This document shows positions 27,167 through 35,556 of a stretch of 62,017 bases of DNA, one piece after another. Positions within the stretch are counted from its first letter, which is position 1, and every line of letters begins with the position of its first letter. The translations under genes and the position numbers were made by a program. The notes under the pieces were generated by a model. The model was not told where the DNA came from. It searched no databases and was given only the letters and a program-made list of their open reading frames with translations. The stretch comes from an uncultured Pelagibacteraceae bacterium (GTDB lineage: Bacteria > Pseudomonadota > Alphaproteobacteria > Pelagibacterales > Pelagibacteraceae), in assembly GCA_902526085.1 (NCBI GenBank), contig CABZJN010000005.1, positions 1 through 62,017 on the forward strand, written 5' to 3'.

Positions 27167-28107
27167 TAATTTAATGATTTTGTTAAATATTCAAAAACTT
27201 TTTCAGGTGATAGTTTATTTAAATCTGTTACTTGTATTGCTTTAAAATTGTCTCTCTCTATACTTACTTTGTGTGCTGTAGTATGAGAGCCGAATAAAGC
27301 TAAACCTTTAGTTCCCAAATGAGCAGTCATGTGTGCTGGACCAGTATCATTTGCGACAACAAAAGAACTATCTTTTATTAGTGTAGCAAGCTCAGAGATG
27401 TCTAAAGATTTATTTTTTTTTAAAATTGAAATAGCATTAATTTCTTTTGTCCTATCAATTTCATTAGGACCTGGAGCCACTATAATTTTATATTCATCTT
27501 TAAATTTATCCTTGATTAAATCAATAAGTTTGTTGTAATTAGGCCATTTTTTTATCTGTAAATGCGGTGAGCAAAAAGGGAATAAAATTATATATTTATT
27601 TAAATTAAATTCCTTTTTTATACTATCTATATTAGAACAAGCCCATTCAAAATCAGGAAACATTGTTTTATTTGTTGTCAGTCCTGAAGTGCCCAATTGA
27701 TGTTTAAATCGATCTAATACTGGTTTTTTATCAAATTCCGCTTTTGACTGATCCTTTGGTAAAGTGGTTTCTGATGATGACCAAATGGTATGATCTGCAT
27801 TTGGAAATAATATTCTTTTATAAAAACTTGATCTTGAAGAATTTTGTAAATCAAAAACTTTTTTAAATTTATATTTTTTTAATTCACGCATCATGCTGAA
27901 CAAATAAATTAGATTAAACCTTGATAATCTTTTATCTAAAATAATATCCTTTAAATGTGGATTTTTTTTAAAAAGATTAAAGTAAGGCTTAGTTGTTAAT
28001 AAATAGATGCTATCACCCTTATGAAAATCAAAAATATCTTGAATCGCACCACTAGCTTGAGCTATATCTCCTAAAGAACCATGTTTAATTATAAGAATAT
28101 TAGACAT
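27166..28107 (-). CDS. Glycosyltransferase family 9 (heptosyltransferase-like)
   Basis: A 313-residue GT-B protein with the family 9 start NILIIKHGSLGDIAQASGAI and the donor-binding NDTGPAHMTAHLGTKGLALFG near the C-terminus. Relatives add heptose from ADP-heptose to the lipopolysaccharide inner core. It is divergent, by 32 bases, from a small protein of a family that often neighbours such genes, which supports a lipopolysaccharide role. The exact sugar is not readable. Confidence 0.87.
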   Translation of the reverse strand: MSNILIIKHGSLGDIAQASGAIQDIFDFHKGDSIYLLTTKPYFNLFKKNPHLKDIILDKRLSRFNLIYLFSMMRELKKYKFKKVFDLQNSSRSSFYKRILFPNADHTIWSSSETTLPKDQSKAEFDKKPVLDRFKHQLGTSGLTTNKTMFPDFEWACSNIDSIKKEFNLNKYIILFPFCSPHLQIKKWPNYNKLIDLIKDKFKDEYKIIVAPGPNEIDRTKEINAISILKKNKSLDISELATLIKDSSFVVANDTGPAHMTAHLGTKGLALFGSHTTAHKVSIERDNFKAIQVTDLNKLSPEKVFEYLTKSLN

Positions 28108-28139
28108 ATTTTAAACAACTTAACACACTACGTTTTTTT

Positions 28140-28529
28140 ATGAATAAAATTTTAGTTGAAGTATCTGTAGGTGAACTTTTAGATAAAATTTCAATTTTAG
28201 AAATCAAAAAAGAAAGGGTTAGAGATTCAGATAAATTAATATTTATTAATGATGAATATCTTGTTTTAACTAAACAATTAGATGATAACATAGCTCTAAA
28301 TGATGAATTAAAAAAACTTTATGAAGAATTAAAGGCAATAAATGCCAAACTTTGGGATATTGAAGATAATAAAAGAATGTGTGAAAAAAATAGCGATTTT
28401 GGTGAAAATTTTATTAAACTATCGAGGGATGTTCATTTTCTAAATGATGATAGAGCAAAAATTAAATTGGCAATAAACAATAAAACTGGTTCAAAAATAA
28501 AAGAGATTAAACAATACACAAACTATTAA
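28140..28529 (+). CDS. Small soluble protein, DUF6165-like
   Basis: A 129-residue, charged, mostly helical protein beginning KILVEVSVGELLDKISILEIK, with later ELKAINAKLWDIEDNKR. I recognise this as like the DUF6165 family, small proteins commonly encoded by lipopolysaccharide glycosyltransferase genes; their function is unknown. Heptad-like spacing suggests coiled-coil helices. It is divergent from the GT9 gene and overlaps the convergent amidase gene by 4 bases. Confidence 0.7.
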   Translation: MNKILVEVSVGELLDKISILEIKKERVRDSDKLIFINDEYLVLTKQLDDNIALNDELKKLYEELKAINAKLWDIEDNKRMCEKNSDFGENFIKLSRDVHFLNDDRAKIKLAINNKTGSKIKEIKQYTNY

Positions 28530-29311
28530 AGCATACTTGGAATAACTTTTCTTAACTCCATCGCTATTTTTGGTTTTATATTTGAATATATAATTCCTTT
28601 TCCAAATTTCTTGAGCGCCATTATTTTACCATCGGGTGAAATAATAACTGTATGCCCAAAAGTTTCTCTTTTAATCGTATTTTTTCCTGTTTGATTAGGT
28701 GCAAAAATATAACAAAAGTTTTCAATTGCTCTTGCTTTTAATAAAGTTAACCAATGTCTTTGACCAGTTGTTTTAGTAAATGCAGATGGAACAGTTATAA
28801 AACTTAGATTTCTTTTTGATAAGTTTCGATAAAGTTCTGGAAATCTTAAATCATAACAAATTGAAAGACCTAATTTTCCCCAGGGTAATTTAGCAGATAC
28901 TAATTTTTTACCTGCCGTAAATACTTTACTTTCTTTATGTTGCTCTTTTTTTGAAACTTTAACATCAAACATATTTATTTTATCATAATAAGTATTTATT
29001 TTACCCTTAGGTCCAATAAGAATAGACCTGTTTCTTAATTTGTTTTTTTCTTTAATGCACATTGATCCAAGAAGTATCCATTTCTTCTTTGTTTTAGCTA
29101 TAATTTTTACTTTTTTTATTATTGGATCATTTTTCATTTCATATGAATATTTAAATAAATTATCTTTGTCAGCAGACATTAATGAAGAGGTTTCTGGTGT
29201 AATTATTAAGTCTGCTTTATTTGCAATTGCTTGATTAATATATTTTACAATATCTTTGAAATTTTTATTATAATCTTCTCCGCTAGATAATTGAATACAG
29301 CCTACTTTCAT
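28526..29311 (-). CDS. Carbon-nitrogen hydrolase (nitrilase superfamily), Nit-like amidase
   Basis: A 261-residue enzyme with the Glu-Lys-Cys triad: E40 in TPETS, K111 in YYDKINMFD and C152 in SICYDLRFPELYRN. CYDLRFPE and the following VPSAFTKTTGQRHW are typical of the Nit1/Nit2 branch, which hydrolyses deaminated glutathione or alpha-keto acid amides, rather than of N-carbamoylputrescine amidases. It overlaps the upstream permease gene by 4 bases, so it is the last gene of the ABC-transporter operon; it may act on an imported amide or simply be a repair enzyme. Confidence 0.85.
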   Translation of the reverse strand: MKVGCIQLSSGEDYNKNFKDIVKYINQAIANKADLIITPETSSLMSADKDNLFKYSYEMKNDPIIKKVKIIAKTKKKWILLGSMCIKEKNKLRNRSILIGPKGKINTYYDKINMFDVKVSKKEQHKESKVFTAGKKLVSAKLPWGKLGLSICYDLRFPELYRNLSKRNLSFITVPSAFTKTTGQRHWLTLLKARAIENFCYIFAPNQTGKNTIKRETFGHTVIISPDGKIMALKKFGKGIIYSNIKPKIAMELRKVIPSML

Positions 29312-29985
29312 GTTTGAAATCCGTATTTTTTTTCTAAGTACTTTATAATATTGTGAATTATAAATGTTATAAATAAATAAATTATCCCTGCTGTAATAAA
29401 AGCCTCAAAAGGTTTAAAAGTTAAAACATTTACTTTTCTAGCTTCACCCATTAAATCCATAATTGTTATAACGCTTGCTAGAGAGGTACCTTTAAGCATT
29501 AATATTATTTCATTTCCATATGCTGGAAGTGATTGTTTTATAGCTATGGGTAATTGAATTCTGTAAAAAGTTATTTTTTTTGTTACTCCTAAACTTTGAG
29601 CGGCTTCAATATAACCTTTTTTAATTGTCTGAAATGCTGATCGTAGTATTTCAGACGTATAAGCTCCCGTATTTAAAGAAAAAGCAATAATTGCACACCA
29701 ATATGGCTCTTTTATAATTACCCAAAAAAAAGAATTTCTTAAAAATTCAACATTAGCTAATCCATAATAAATTAAATATAATTGAACTAGTAGAGGTGTT
29801 CCTCTAAAAAAATAAGAATACCCATAAGCAAACTTATTAATTATTAGGTTTTTATTAATTCTTAAAATTGCAAAAATTAAACCTATTATTAATCCAAAAA
29901 ACATTGAAACTACTAAAAGTTGAAGAGTAATAACTGCACCATTCAGCAAACTGGGAAAAATACTAATCATTAAATTTATATCCAT
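29308..29985 (-). CDS. Amino-acid ABC transporter permease (HisM type)
   Basis: A 225-residue polytopic permease. It has the HAAT-family start GAVITLQLLVVSMFFGLIIGL, FFRGTPLLVQLYLIYYG, and the ATPase-contacting EAA loop EAAQSLGVTKKITFYRIQLPIA. The ATG shares a base with the upstream permease stop. No ATP-binding subunit gene is in the operon or elsewhere in the window, so the transporter must use an ATPase encoded at another locus. Confidence 0.92.
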   Translation of the reverse strand: MDINLMISIFPSLLNGAVITLQLLVVSMFFGLIIGLIFAILRINKNLIINKFAYGYSYFFRGTPLLVQLYLIYYGLANVEFLRNSFFWVIIKEPYWCAIIAFSLNTGAYTSEILRSAFQTIKKGYIEAAQSLGVTKKITFYRIQLPIAIKQSLPAYGNEIILMLKGTSLASVITIMDLMGEARKVNVLTFKPFEAFITAGIIYLFITFIIHNIIKYLEKKYGFQT

Positions 29986-30677
29986 CAGTATCCTTTGCTA
30001 TATTTCATTTCTAATTTATTAATTAATTTCATGCTTAAGAAGGTAAGCATTAAGTATAATACCGCTGCTACTGAATAAAAAAATAAAGGATCTCTAGTTG
30101 AACCAGCGGCAATATAAGATTGCCTCATTATTTCTACTAATCCTGTTACAGAAATTAAAGAAGTATCTTTTAAAGTTATTTGCCAAACATTACTTATGTT
30201 AGGAATTGATAACCTCAACATTTGTGGTAAAATGATTTTGTAAAATTGAATATTTTTTTTTATTCCCAAAACTTTTGAAGCTTCAAATTGACCTTTATCG
30301 ATTGATAAAATAGCTCCCCTAAAAACTTCAGTAGAATAGGCTCCAGAAATAATCCCAATTGCAAGAGCACCAGTTATAAATGCATTAATTTCAATATAAC
30401 CATCATACCCAAAAATTGAAGCTACATACATTACAGCCCCAGTGCCACCAAAAAATAATAAGTAAATTACTAACAGTTCTGGAACACCTCTAATAATAGT
30501 AGTGTAACAATTTCCAATAATATTAAATGATTTATTTTTAGAAAGTTTTAAGGGTGTAAATATTAAAGCAAATAAAAAGCCTATTGCCATAGCTGCAATA
30601 GAAACAGCAATTGTCATTAAGGTTGCAAAAAAAAGCTCATCTCCCCAACCAGTATCTCCAAATGAAAGAAGTTCCAT
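29985..30677 (-). CDS. Amino-acid ABC transporter permease (HisQ type)
   Basis: A 230-residue permease with LFFATLMTIAVSIAAMAIGFLFAL, TTIIRGVPELLVIYLLFFGG and the EAA loop EASKVLGIKKNIQFYKIILPQML. The longer loop between the first helices is common in HisQ-type subunits of basic amino acid or opine transporters. It starts just past a perfect 11-base hairpin (30684-30708) that separates it from the binding-protein gene. Confidence 0.92.
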   Translation of the reverse strand: MELLSFGDTGWGDELFFATLMTIAVSIAAMAIGFLFALIFTPLKLSKNKSFNIIGNCYTTIIRGVPELLVIYLLFFGGTGAVMYVASIFGYDGYIEINAFITGALAIGIISGAYSTEVFRGAILSIDKGQFEASKVLGIKKNIQFYKIILPQMLRLSIPNISNVWQITLKDTSLISVTGLVEIMRQSYIAAGSTRDPLFFYSVAAVLYLMLTFLSMKLINKLEMKYSKGY

Positions 30678-30683
30678 ATAGAC

Positions 30684-30708
30684 TGGCGACTATATATTAT
30701 AGTCGCCA
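30684..30708 (-). repeat. Perfect hairpin between binding-protein and permease genes
   Basis: TGGCGACTATA (30684-30694) pairs with TATAGTCGCCA (30698-30708) around the loop TAT. It is GC-rich for this genome. There is no run of U after it in the leftward direction, so it looks more like an mRNA-stabilising 3' structure or partial terminator than a strong terminator. It ends 7 bases from the permease ATG. Confidence 0.85.
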
Positions 30709-30721
30709 TATCTAAAATTAA

Positions 30722-31549
30722 TTACATAGAAGCGTCAAAACCGAACCATTTGATGGCTAGTTTGCTAATAATTCCATCATCTCTAGCTTTATCAATTGCT
30801 GCATTAAATTCATTAAGAAGCTTAGAGTCTCCTTTTCTAATTCCTACACCAACTCCATTGCCAAATGCTCCACCAGAGAAAGTAGGACCAGTCAAAACTA
30901 CTGCTTTTCCAGATTTTTCTGCATAGTCAGTGAATGCAACTGCAGCTGCAAGAGCAACATCACATCTTCCATTTGTCAAGTCTAGATTAACTTCGTCTTG
31001 AGTTTTGTAAGTTTTAAGTTTTATCTTGCCAACATCACCAGACTCTAAAAAGTTTTGATGAATTGTACCTATTTGTGTACAAACTGTTTTACCAGATAAA
31101 GAACTAGTTAATGTTTTAAGAGCTTTGTCAACATCAGAACCACCGATATTAAGGTTAATACCTTCTGGTGTGTTGATATTTTCAATACTTGATCCCTTCA
31201 TTACAGCTAAGGATGCAACTTCATCAGCATATCCTTGAGAAAAATTTATAGTTTTTAATCTTTCAGATGTAATTGACATTCCAGCCATTATTGCATCAAA
31301 TTTCTTTGAAGTCAGAGCAGGAATCATCCCATCCCAGTCCTGTTCAACTACTGTACAATCATGATTCATTATTTCACACAAGGCATTAGCTAAATCAACC
31401 TCAAATCCGTTAAGATTGCCTGATGAATCTTTAGAATTCCAAGGAGGATAAGCTCCTTCAGTTCCTATTTTTATCGACCCCGCATTTGCACTAAATACTA
31501 GGAAAAAAGAAATTATAATTCCTAGTCCAAATTTTTTAAATTTACTCAT
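30722..31549 (-). CDS. Amino-acid ABC transporter substrate-binding protein (family 3)
   Basis: A 275-residue periplasmic protein with signal peptide ending near SANAG. It shows family 3 features: IKIGTEGAYPPWNSKDSSGNLNGFEVDLANALC, DWDGMIPALTSKKFDAIMAGMSIT, and the NGRCDVALAAAVAF hinge region. This is the LAO/HisJ/ArgT type that binds polar, often basic, amino acids or opines. It lies 58 bases downstream of the polyamine gene on the same strand, and may be co-transcribed with it. Confidence 0.93.
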   Translation of the reverse strand: MSKFKKFGLGIIISFFLVFSANAGSIKIGTEGAYPPWNSKDSSGNLNGFEVDLANALCEIMNHDCTVVEQDWDGMIPALTSKKFDAIMAGMSITSERLKTINFSQGYADEVASLAVMKGSSIENINTPEGINLNIGGSDVDKALKTLTSSLSGKTVCTQIGTIHQNFLESGDVGKIKLKTYKTQDEVNLDLTNGRCDVALAAAVAFTDYAEKSGKAVVLTGPTFSGGAFGNGVGVGIRKGDSKLLNEFNAAIDKARDDGIISKLAIKWFGFDASM

Positions 31550-31607
31550 TTTACCTCCAAATTATTTTAAAAGATTATTTCATAAATTTAATCAATTAAA
31601 AAGAAAA

Positions 31608-32648
31608 TTAGTGGTTTATTGATGATGAAAAGTTCCATGAACAATCAAAACTTGGAATATAAACTCTTGATAATTTTGTATTACCAAAGTTTTGATTGAA
31701 TACATTTAGCCAACTCTCAACTTGTTTGGGTTTTTTATCTTGGCTACCAACTTGTGCAGTAATAACTCCTTTTGGTTTTAAAATTCTTACAAGTGAATGC
31801 ATATTTTTAGAGGCCAAATCTATGCAATATTGATCATCATTTAAATCAACATATATCTGATCATATGTATCATCTTTGACTGATTTGATACTCTCAAATG
31901 CATCTCCCCAAACACATTTTACTGAATTTTTTTCATTTGCTTTATTACCAATCTTTCCAAGATGTTTATCACATACATCTACCACTTCTGGATCTAATTC
32001 ATACCAATCAATAAAACCAAAGTTTTTAGATATACACTCTCTAGCTACACCTCCATCTCCCCCGCCAATTATTGCAGCTTTTTCCTTATTAGAGTTCAAA
32101 TCTAAACCAGCATTAACAAAAGTAGAACTATAAAGGTGTTCATCTTTTTCAGCTACTTGAATTTCATTATCTATAAATAATGCTTTTCCAAATTGTTCTA
32201 ATTCTAATATCTCAATATGTTGCCCAACATTTGATTTAAAATTTTCTAATACTTTATTAACTACGTATGATTTTTTTAATCCTGGCGAGCTATAAATGTC
32301 ATGATAAAGATCCACTGTATCTCTATTAAATTCCTTTTTAACTATTCTACTGTGTTCAATTTCCTCTTTAATAACATTTATTGCTACTGAAGGTGAAATT
32401 TTTGCACATGTAAAAAAGTCAAAACTGATAATGCCTTTTTCGGGAAAAGTATGGAAACTGATGTGACTTTCTGCGAGAAGTGCAATTAAAGTAAATCCTT
32501 GTGGCTCAAATTTATATTTAGAAATTTCAAGCACAGTAACCTTCGCTATTTTCGCGATTTTATAAACTAATTTCTCAAAGAAAACAGGATCGTATTCCCT
32601 TTTTGTACCTATTATATCAAGCGTAATATGTTCTCCAACTTTAGTCAT
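31608..32648 (-). CDS. speDE: Fused S-adenosylmethionine decarboxylase / aminopropyltransferase
   Basis: This single 346-residue protein joins two steps of spermidine synthesis. Residues 1-115 form a class 1b AdoMet decarboxylase: E60-S61 is the self-cleavage site that makes the pyruvoyl group, H66 lies in SFHTFPE and C81 in FFTCAK. Residues 130-346 form an aminopropyltransferase with GQHIEI, FGKALFIDNEIQ and the AdoMet-binding GGGDGG at 195-200. Two family positions differ: YHE is replaced by YSS after DEHL, and the Asp loop reads YVDLNDDQY instead of the usual DSTDP. It makes methylthioadenosine, the substrate of mtnP here. Both halves appear intact, so I infer it is bifunctional. Confidence 0.9.
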   Translation of the reverse strand: MTKVGEHITLDIIGTKREYDPVFFEKLVYKIAKIAKVTVLEISKYKFEPQGFTLIALLAESHISFHTFPEKGIISFDFFTCAKISPSVAINVIKEEIEHSRIVKKEFNRDTVDLYHDIYSSPGLKKSYVVNKVLENFKSNVGQHIEILELEQFGKALFIDNEIQVAEKDEHLYSSTFVNAGLDLNSNKEKAAIIGGGDGGVARECISKNFGFIDWYELDPEVVDVCDKHLGKIGNKANEKNSVKCVWGDAFESIKSVKDDTYDQIYVDLNDDQYCIDLASKNMHSLVRILKPKGVITAQVGSQDKKPKQVESWLNVFNQNFGNTKLSRVYIPSFDCSWNFSSSINH

Positions 32649-32733
32649 ATGAATATTTAATGACTTTACTAATTTAATTTTTTCCTTCTTTCAAATAAAA
32701 AACTACGATAATAATTTATGCGAGGATATTACT

Positions 32734-34767
32734 TTGAAAAATAATTGGTCAAATACAGAAGCTAAAAAATATATATCAAAATACAAGAAACTGGGTCATT
32801 CTAGGGATATGGCATTGAGAGTTTATACAACTAGATTACTAGGAAGAAATACTGAATTGGTTTTGCATGGAGGTGGTAATACCTCTGTTAAAACTACCTT
32901 AAAAGATATAGATGGAAAAAACTATGATGTTTTGTGTGTGAAAGGTAGTGGATGGGATATGGCAGAAATTGAACCAGAAGGTTTGCCAGCTGTAAAAATA
33001 AATCCTCTTTTGGCATTAAAGAATAAAAAAAAATTATCAGATGAAGAAATGGTAGCATATCAAAAAAGGAATTTAATTAACATTAAATCTCCAAATCCAT
33101 CTGTTGAAACTTTTCTTCATGCTTTTTTACCATTTAAGTTTGTTGACCATACGCATTCTGATGCGATTATGAACGTAACTAACAGACCAAATGGTATTAC
33201 TTTTTGCAAAAAGATATTTGGCAAAAAAGTAAGTATTATTCCTTATGTAATGCCAGGGTATGGATTAGCTCAGAGGATTAAAGAGGTTTACTCAAAAAAT
33301 CCAAATATAAACTGTCTTATTTTACTTAATCATGGAATTTTCACATTCTCTAACGATGCGAAAAAATCATATGATCTAATGATCAAATATGTGAGTGATG
33401 CTGAAAAGGCTATAAAAAAATTAAAAAGAAAAAAGATCAAACAAATAAAAAATTTAAATACTAAAATTACTCCTGCTCAAATAGCACCAATACTTCGAGG
33501 ACTAACATCTAATGGTGCAAATAAAAAATTTATTCTTACTTTTAGAAATAATAAAATATTGAAGTATTTTATTGATGGAAAAGAGGTGTCAAGATATTCC
33601 ACAGAAGGAACCGCAACACCAGATCATGTAATAAGAGTTAAACCCTTTCCTTTAATTATAAAACCTAAAGCTAGATCCTCAATTAGTGAATTTGAAAAAA
33701 CTGCAAAAAAAGCATTTATAAATTATAGGAAAAAATATTTGCAATATTTTGAACAAAACCAAAAAAAGGTTAAAGAAAAAAAGACAATGCTAGATACTTC
33801 ACCAAGAGTAATAATAGTACAAAATATTGGTATATTTTGCGTAGGTAACAGTCTTAAGGCTGCAAATATTGCTGCTGATTTGACAGAGACTAGCGCAAGA
33901 GTAATTTCATCCGTTGAAGAAACCTCTAAGTATAAATTTATAACAAAAAAAGATATTTTTGATGTTGAATATTGGTCTCTTGAACAAGCAAAATTAAAAA
34001 AAGAAAAAAAGGAATTAGAAGGAAGTATTGTTGTTATCACTGGTGCTTTTGGTGGAATAGGAACAGCAACATATAAATTATTCAAAAAATATGGCGCAGA
34101 AGTAATTTTAATAGACAATAATAAAAAAAAGGTTGATGAAATGAGCAAGAAATTAAATGATCTTTGCATTTATTGCGATGTAACAAACAAAGAAAGTGTT
34201 AAAAGAGCATTTAATTTAATTTCATATAAATTTGGGGGGATAGATATTTTAATATCAAATGCGGGTACTGCTACAGGAGGTTCTATTGCCGAGGTAAGTG
34301 ACAAAATATTAAGAAAAAGTTTTGAAGATAACTTCTTTTCTCATCAATACTGTGCTTCCGAAGCTACAAGAATTATGAAACTTCAAAATAATGAAGGATG
34401 CTTATTATTTAATATTTCAAAACAGTCTGTAAATCCAGGTAAAAATTTTGGACCCTATGGTTTGCCAAAATCTGCGTTATTAAATCTTTGCAAACAATAT
34501 GCTGTTGATTATGGTTCTTACGGGATAAGATCTAATGGGGTTAATGCAGATAGAATTAGAAGTGGTCTTCTAAATGATAAAATGATCAAATCAAGGGCAA
34601 AAGCCAGAGATGTTACGACTGATAATTATATGAAGGGCAATTTACTTTTAAATGAAGTCAAAGCCGAAGATGTAGCCAAAGCATTCTTTCATCTTTCAAT
34701 TTCAAAAAAAACAACTGGAGCTATTTTAACAGTTGATGGTGGAAATATTGCAGCATCTTTGAGATAG
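32734..34767 (+). CDS. Fused class II aldolase / short-chain dehydrogenase
   Basis: The 677-residue protein has an N-terminal class II (RhaD-like) aldolase domain, residues about 20-400, with the phosphate-binding HGGGNTS, zinc ligands in DHTHSD and LLNHG. A C-terminal SDR domain (about 425-677) has the cofactor motif TGAFGGIG and catalytic YGLPK. Start is TTG at 32734 with GAGG 8 bases upstream. Homologues are annotated as rhamnulose-1-phosphate aldolase/lactaldehyde dehydrogenase, but no rhamnose isomerase or kinase gene is present. A BKACE gene follows after 3 bases. An aldehyde formed by the first domain could be reduced or oxidised by the second. Confidence 0.87.
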   Translation: MKNNWSNTEAKKYISKYKKLGHSRDMALRVYTTRLLGRNTELVLHGGGNTSVKTTLKDIDGKNYDVLCVKGSGWDMAEIEPEGLPAVKINPLLALKNKKKLSDEEMVAYQKRNLINIKSPNPSVETFLHAFLPFKFVDHTHSDAIMNVTNRPNGITFCKKIFGKKVSIIPYVMPGYGLAQRIKEVYSKNPNINCLILLNHGIFTFSNDAKKSYDLMIKYVSDAEKAIKKLKRKKIKQIKNLNTKITPAQIAPILRGLTSNGANKKFILTFRNNKILKYFIDGKEVSRYSTEGTATPDHVIRVKPFPLIIKPKARSSISEFEKTAKKAFINYRKKYLQYFEQNQKKVKEKKTMLDTSPRVIIVQNIGIFCVGNSLKAANIAADLTETSARVISSVEETSKYKFITKKDIFDVEYWSLEQAKLKKEKKELEGSIVVITGAFGGIGTATYKLFKKYGAEVILIDNNKKKVDEMSKKLNDLCIYCDVTNKESVKRAFNLISYKFGGIDILISNAGTATGGSIAEVSDKILRKSFEDNFFSHQYCASEATRIMKLQNNEGCLLFNISKQSVNPGKNFGPYGLPKSALLNLCKQYAVDYGSYGIRSNGVNADRIRSGLLNDKMIKSRAKARDVTTDNYMKGNLLLNEVKAEDVAKAFFHLSISKKTTGAILTVDGGNIAASLR

Positions 34768-34770
34768 TTT

Positions 34771-35556
34771 ATGACTTTTTATCAACCAGATAAATTACCA
34801 AAATTAATGGTAGCTCCAAATGGAGCAAGAAAAGTCAAGAAAGATCATCCAGAAGTTCCTCTAACAATTAGCGAAACCGTTGAAGTTGCCAAAAAATGTT
34901 TTGAAGCAGGAGCAGGTGCTATTCATTTACATGTAAGAAATGATAAAGGGGAACATGTTTTGGACGCTGGATTGTATAAAGAGGCATTAAACGAATTAGA
35001 ATACCAAGTTCCTAAAATGCATATTCAGGTCACTACTGAAGCAGTTGGTAAGTATTCTCCTGAAGATATGAGAAAACTGGCGTATGATGTTACTCCACCA
35101 GGCACATCAATTGGAACAGTTGAATTAATACCTTCCAGAAAACCATCAGAGGAAGATATAAAATTATATAAATATTTGACAGAAGCTGGAACTAAAATAC
35201 AGCATATTTTATATAATCCAGAGGATATAGACTTATTAGTGAACCTTTTAAATAAAGCAGGTATTCCGATTAATGGGGCTTGGTGCTTATTTGTAATTGG
35301 TCATTACACAGGTAAAATTAGTTATCCAGAAAAAATTCCAGATTTCTTAAAAGTAATGAAAGATAATAATGTCAGTTTAGATTGGTCGATATGCGCTTTT
35401 GCAAAAGAAGAAATGAGTTGCTTGGAGAAAGCGATTAACTTAGGTGGCAAAATTAGAGTAGGTTTTGAAAATTCTTTGTATATGCCAAATGGAGGGATTG
35501 CTCCAAACAATCATTCAAAAATATTAGCTGTGAATGAAATGTTCAAGTTATCGTAA
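34771..35556 (+). CDS. Beta-keto acid cleavage enzyme (BKACE, DUF849 family)
   Basis: The 261-residue TIM-barrel protein has the family metal site HLHVRN and the distal Glu in RVGFENSLY, preceded by LMVAPNGARKVKKDHP. BKACE enzymes condense a beta-keto acid with acetyl-CoA, giving acetoacetate and a CoA ester; the best known acts on 3-keto-5-aminohexanoate in lysine fermentation, but substrates vary widely. The gene is coupled to the aldolase/SDR fusion, and its end overlaps the convergent flavin hydroxylase by 9 bases. The substrate is unknown. Confidence 0.85.
   Translation: MTFYQPDKLPKLMVAPNGARKVKKDHPEVPLTISETVEVAKKCFEAGAGAIHLHVRNDKGEHVLDAGLYKEALNELEYQVPKMHIQVTTEAVGKYSPEDMRKLAYDVTPPGTSIGTVELIPSRKPSEEDIKLYKYLTEAGTKIQHILYNPEDIDLLVNLLNKAGIPINGAWCLFVIGHYTGKISYPEKIPDFLKVMKDNNVSLDWSICAFAKEEMSCLEKAINLGGKIRVGFENSLYMPNGGIAPNNHSKILAVNEMFKLS

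Noticed and set aside
28526-29311. N-carbamoylputrescine amidase, given the nearby polyamine gene
   Set aside because: The catalytic segment CYDLRFPE and SAFTKTTG pattern belong to the Nit branch, not to the CWDQWYPE type.
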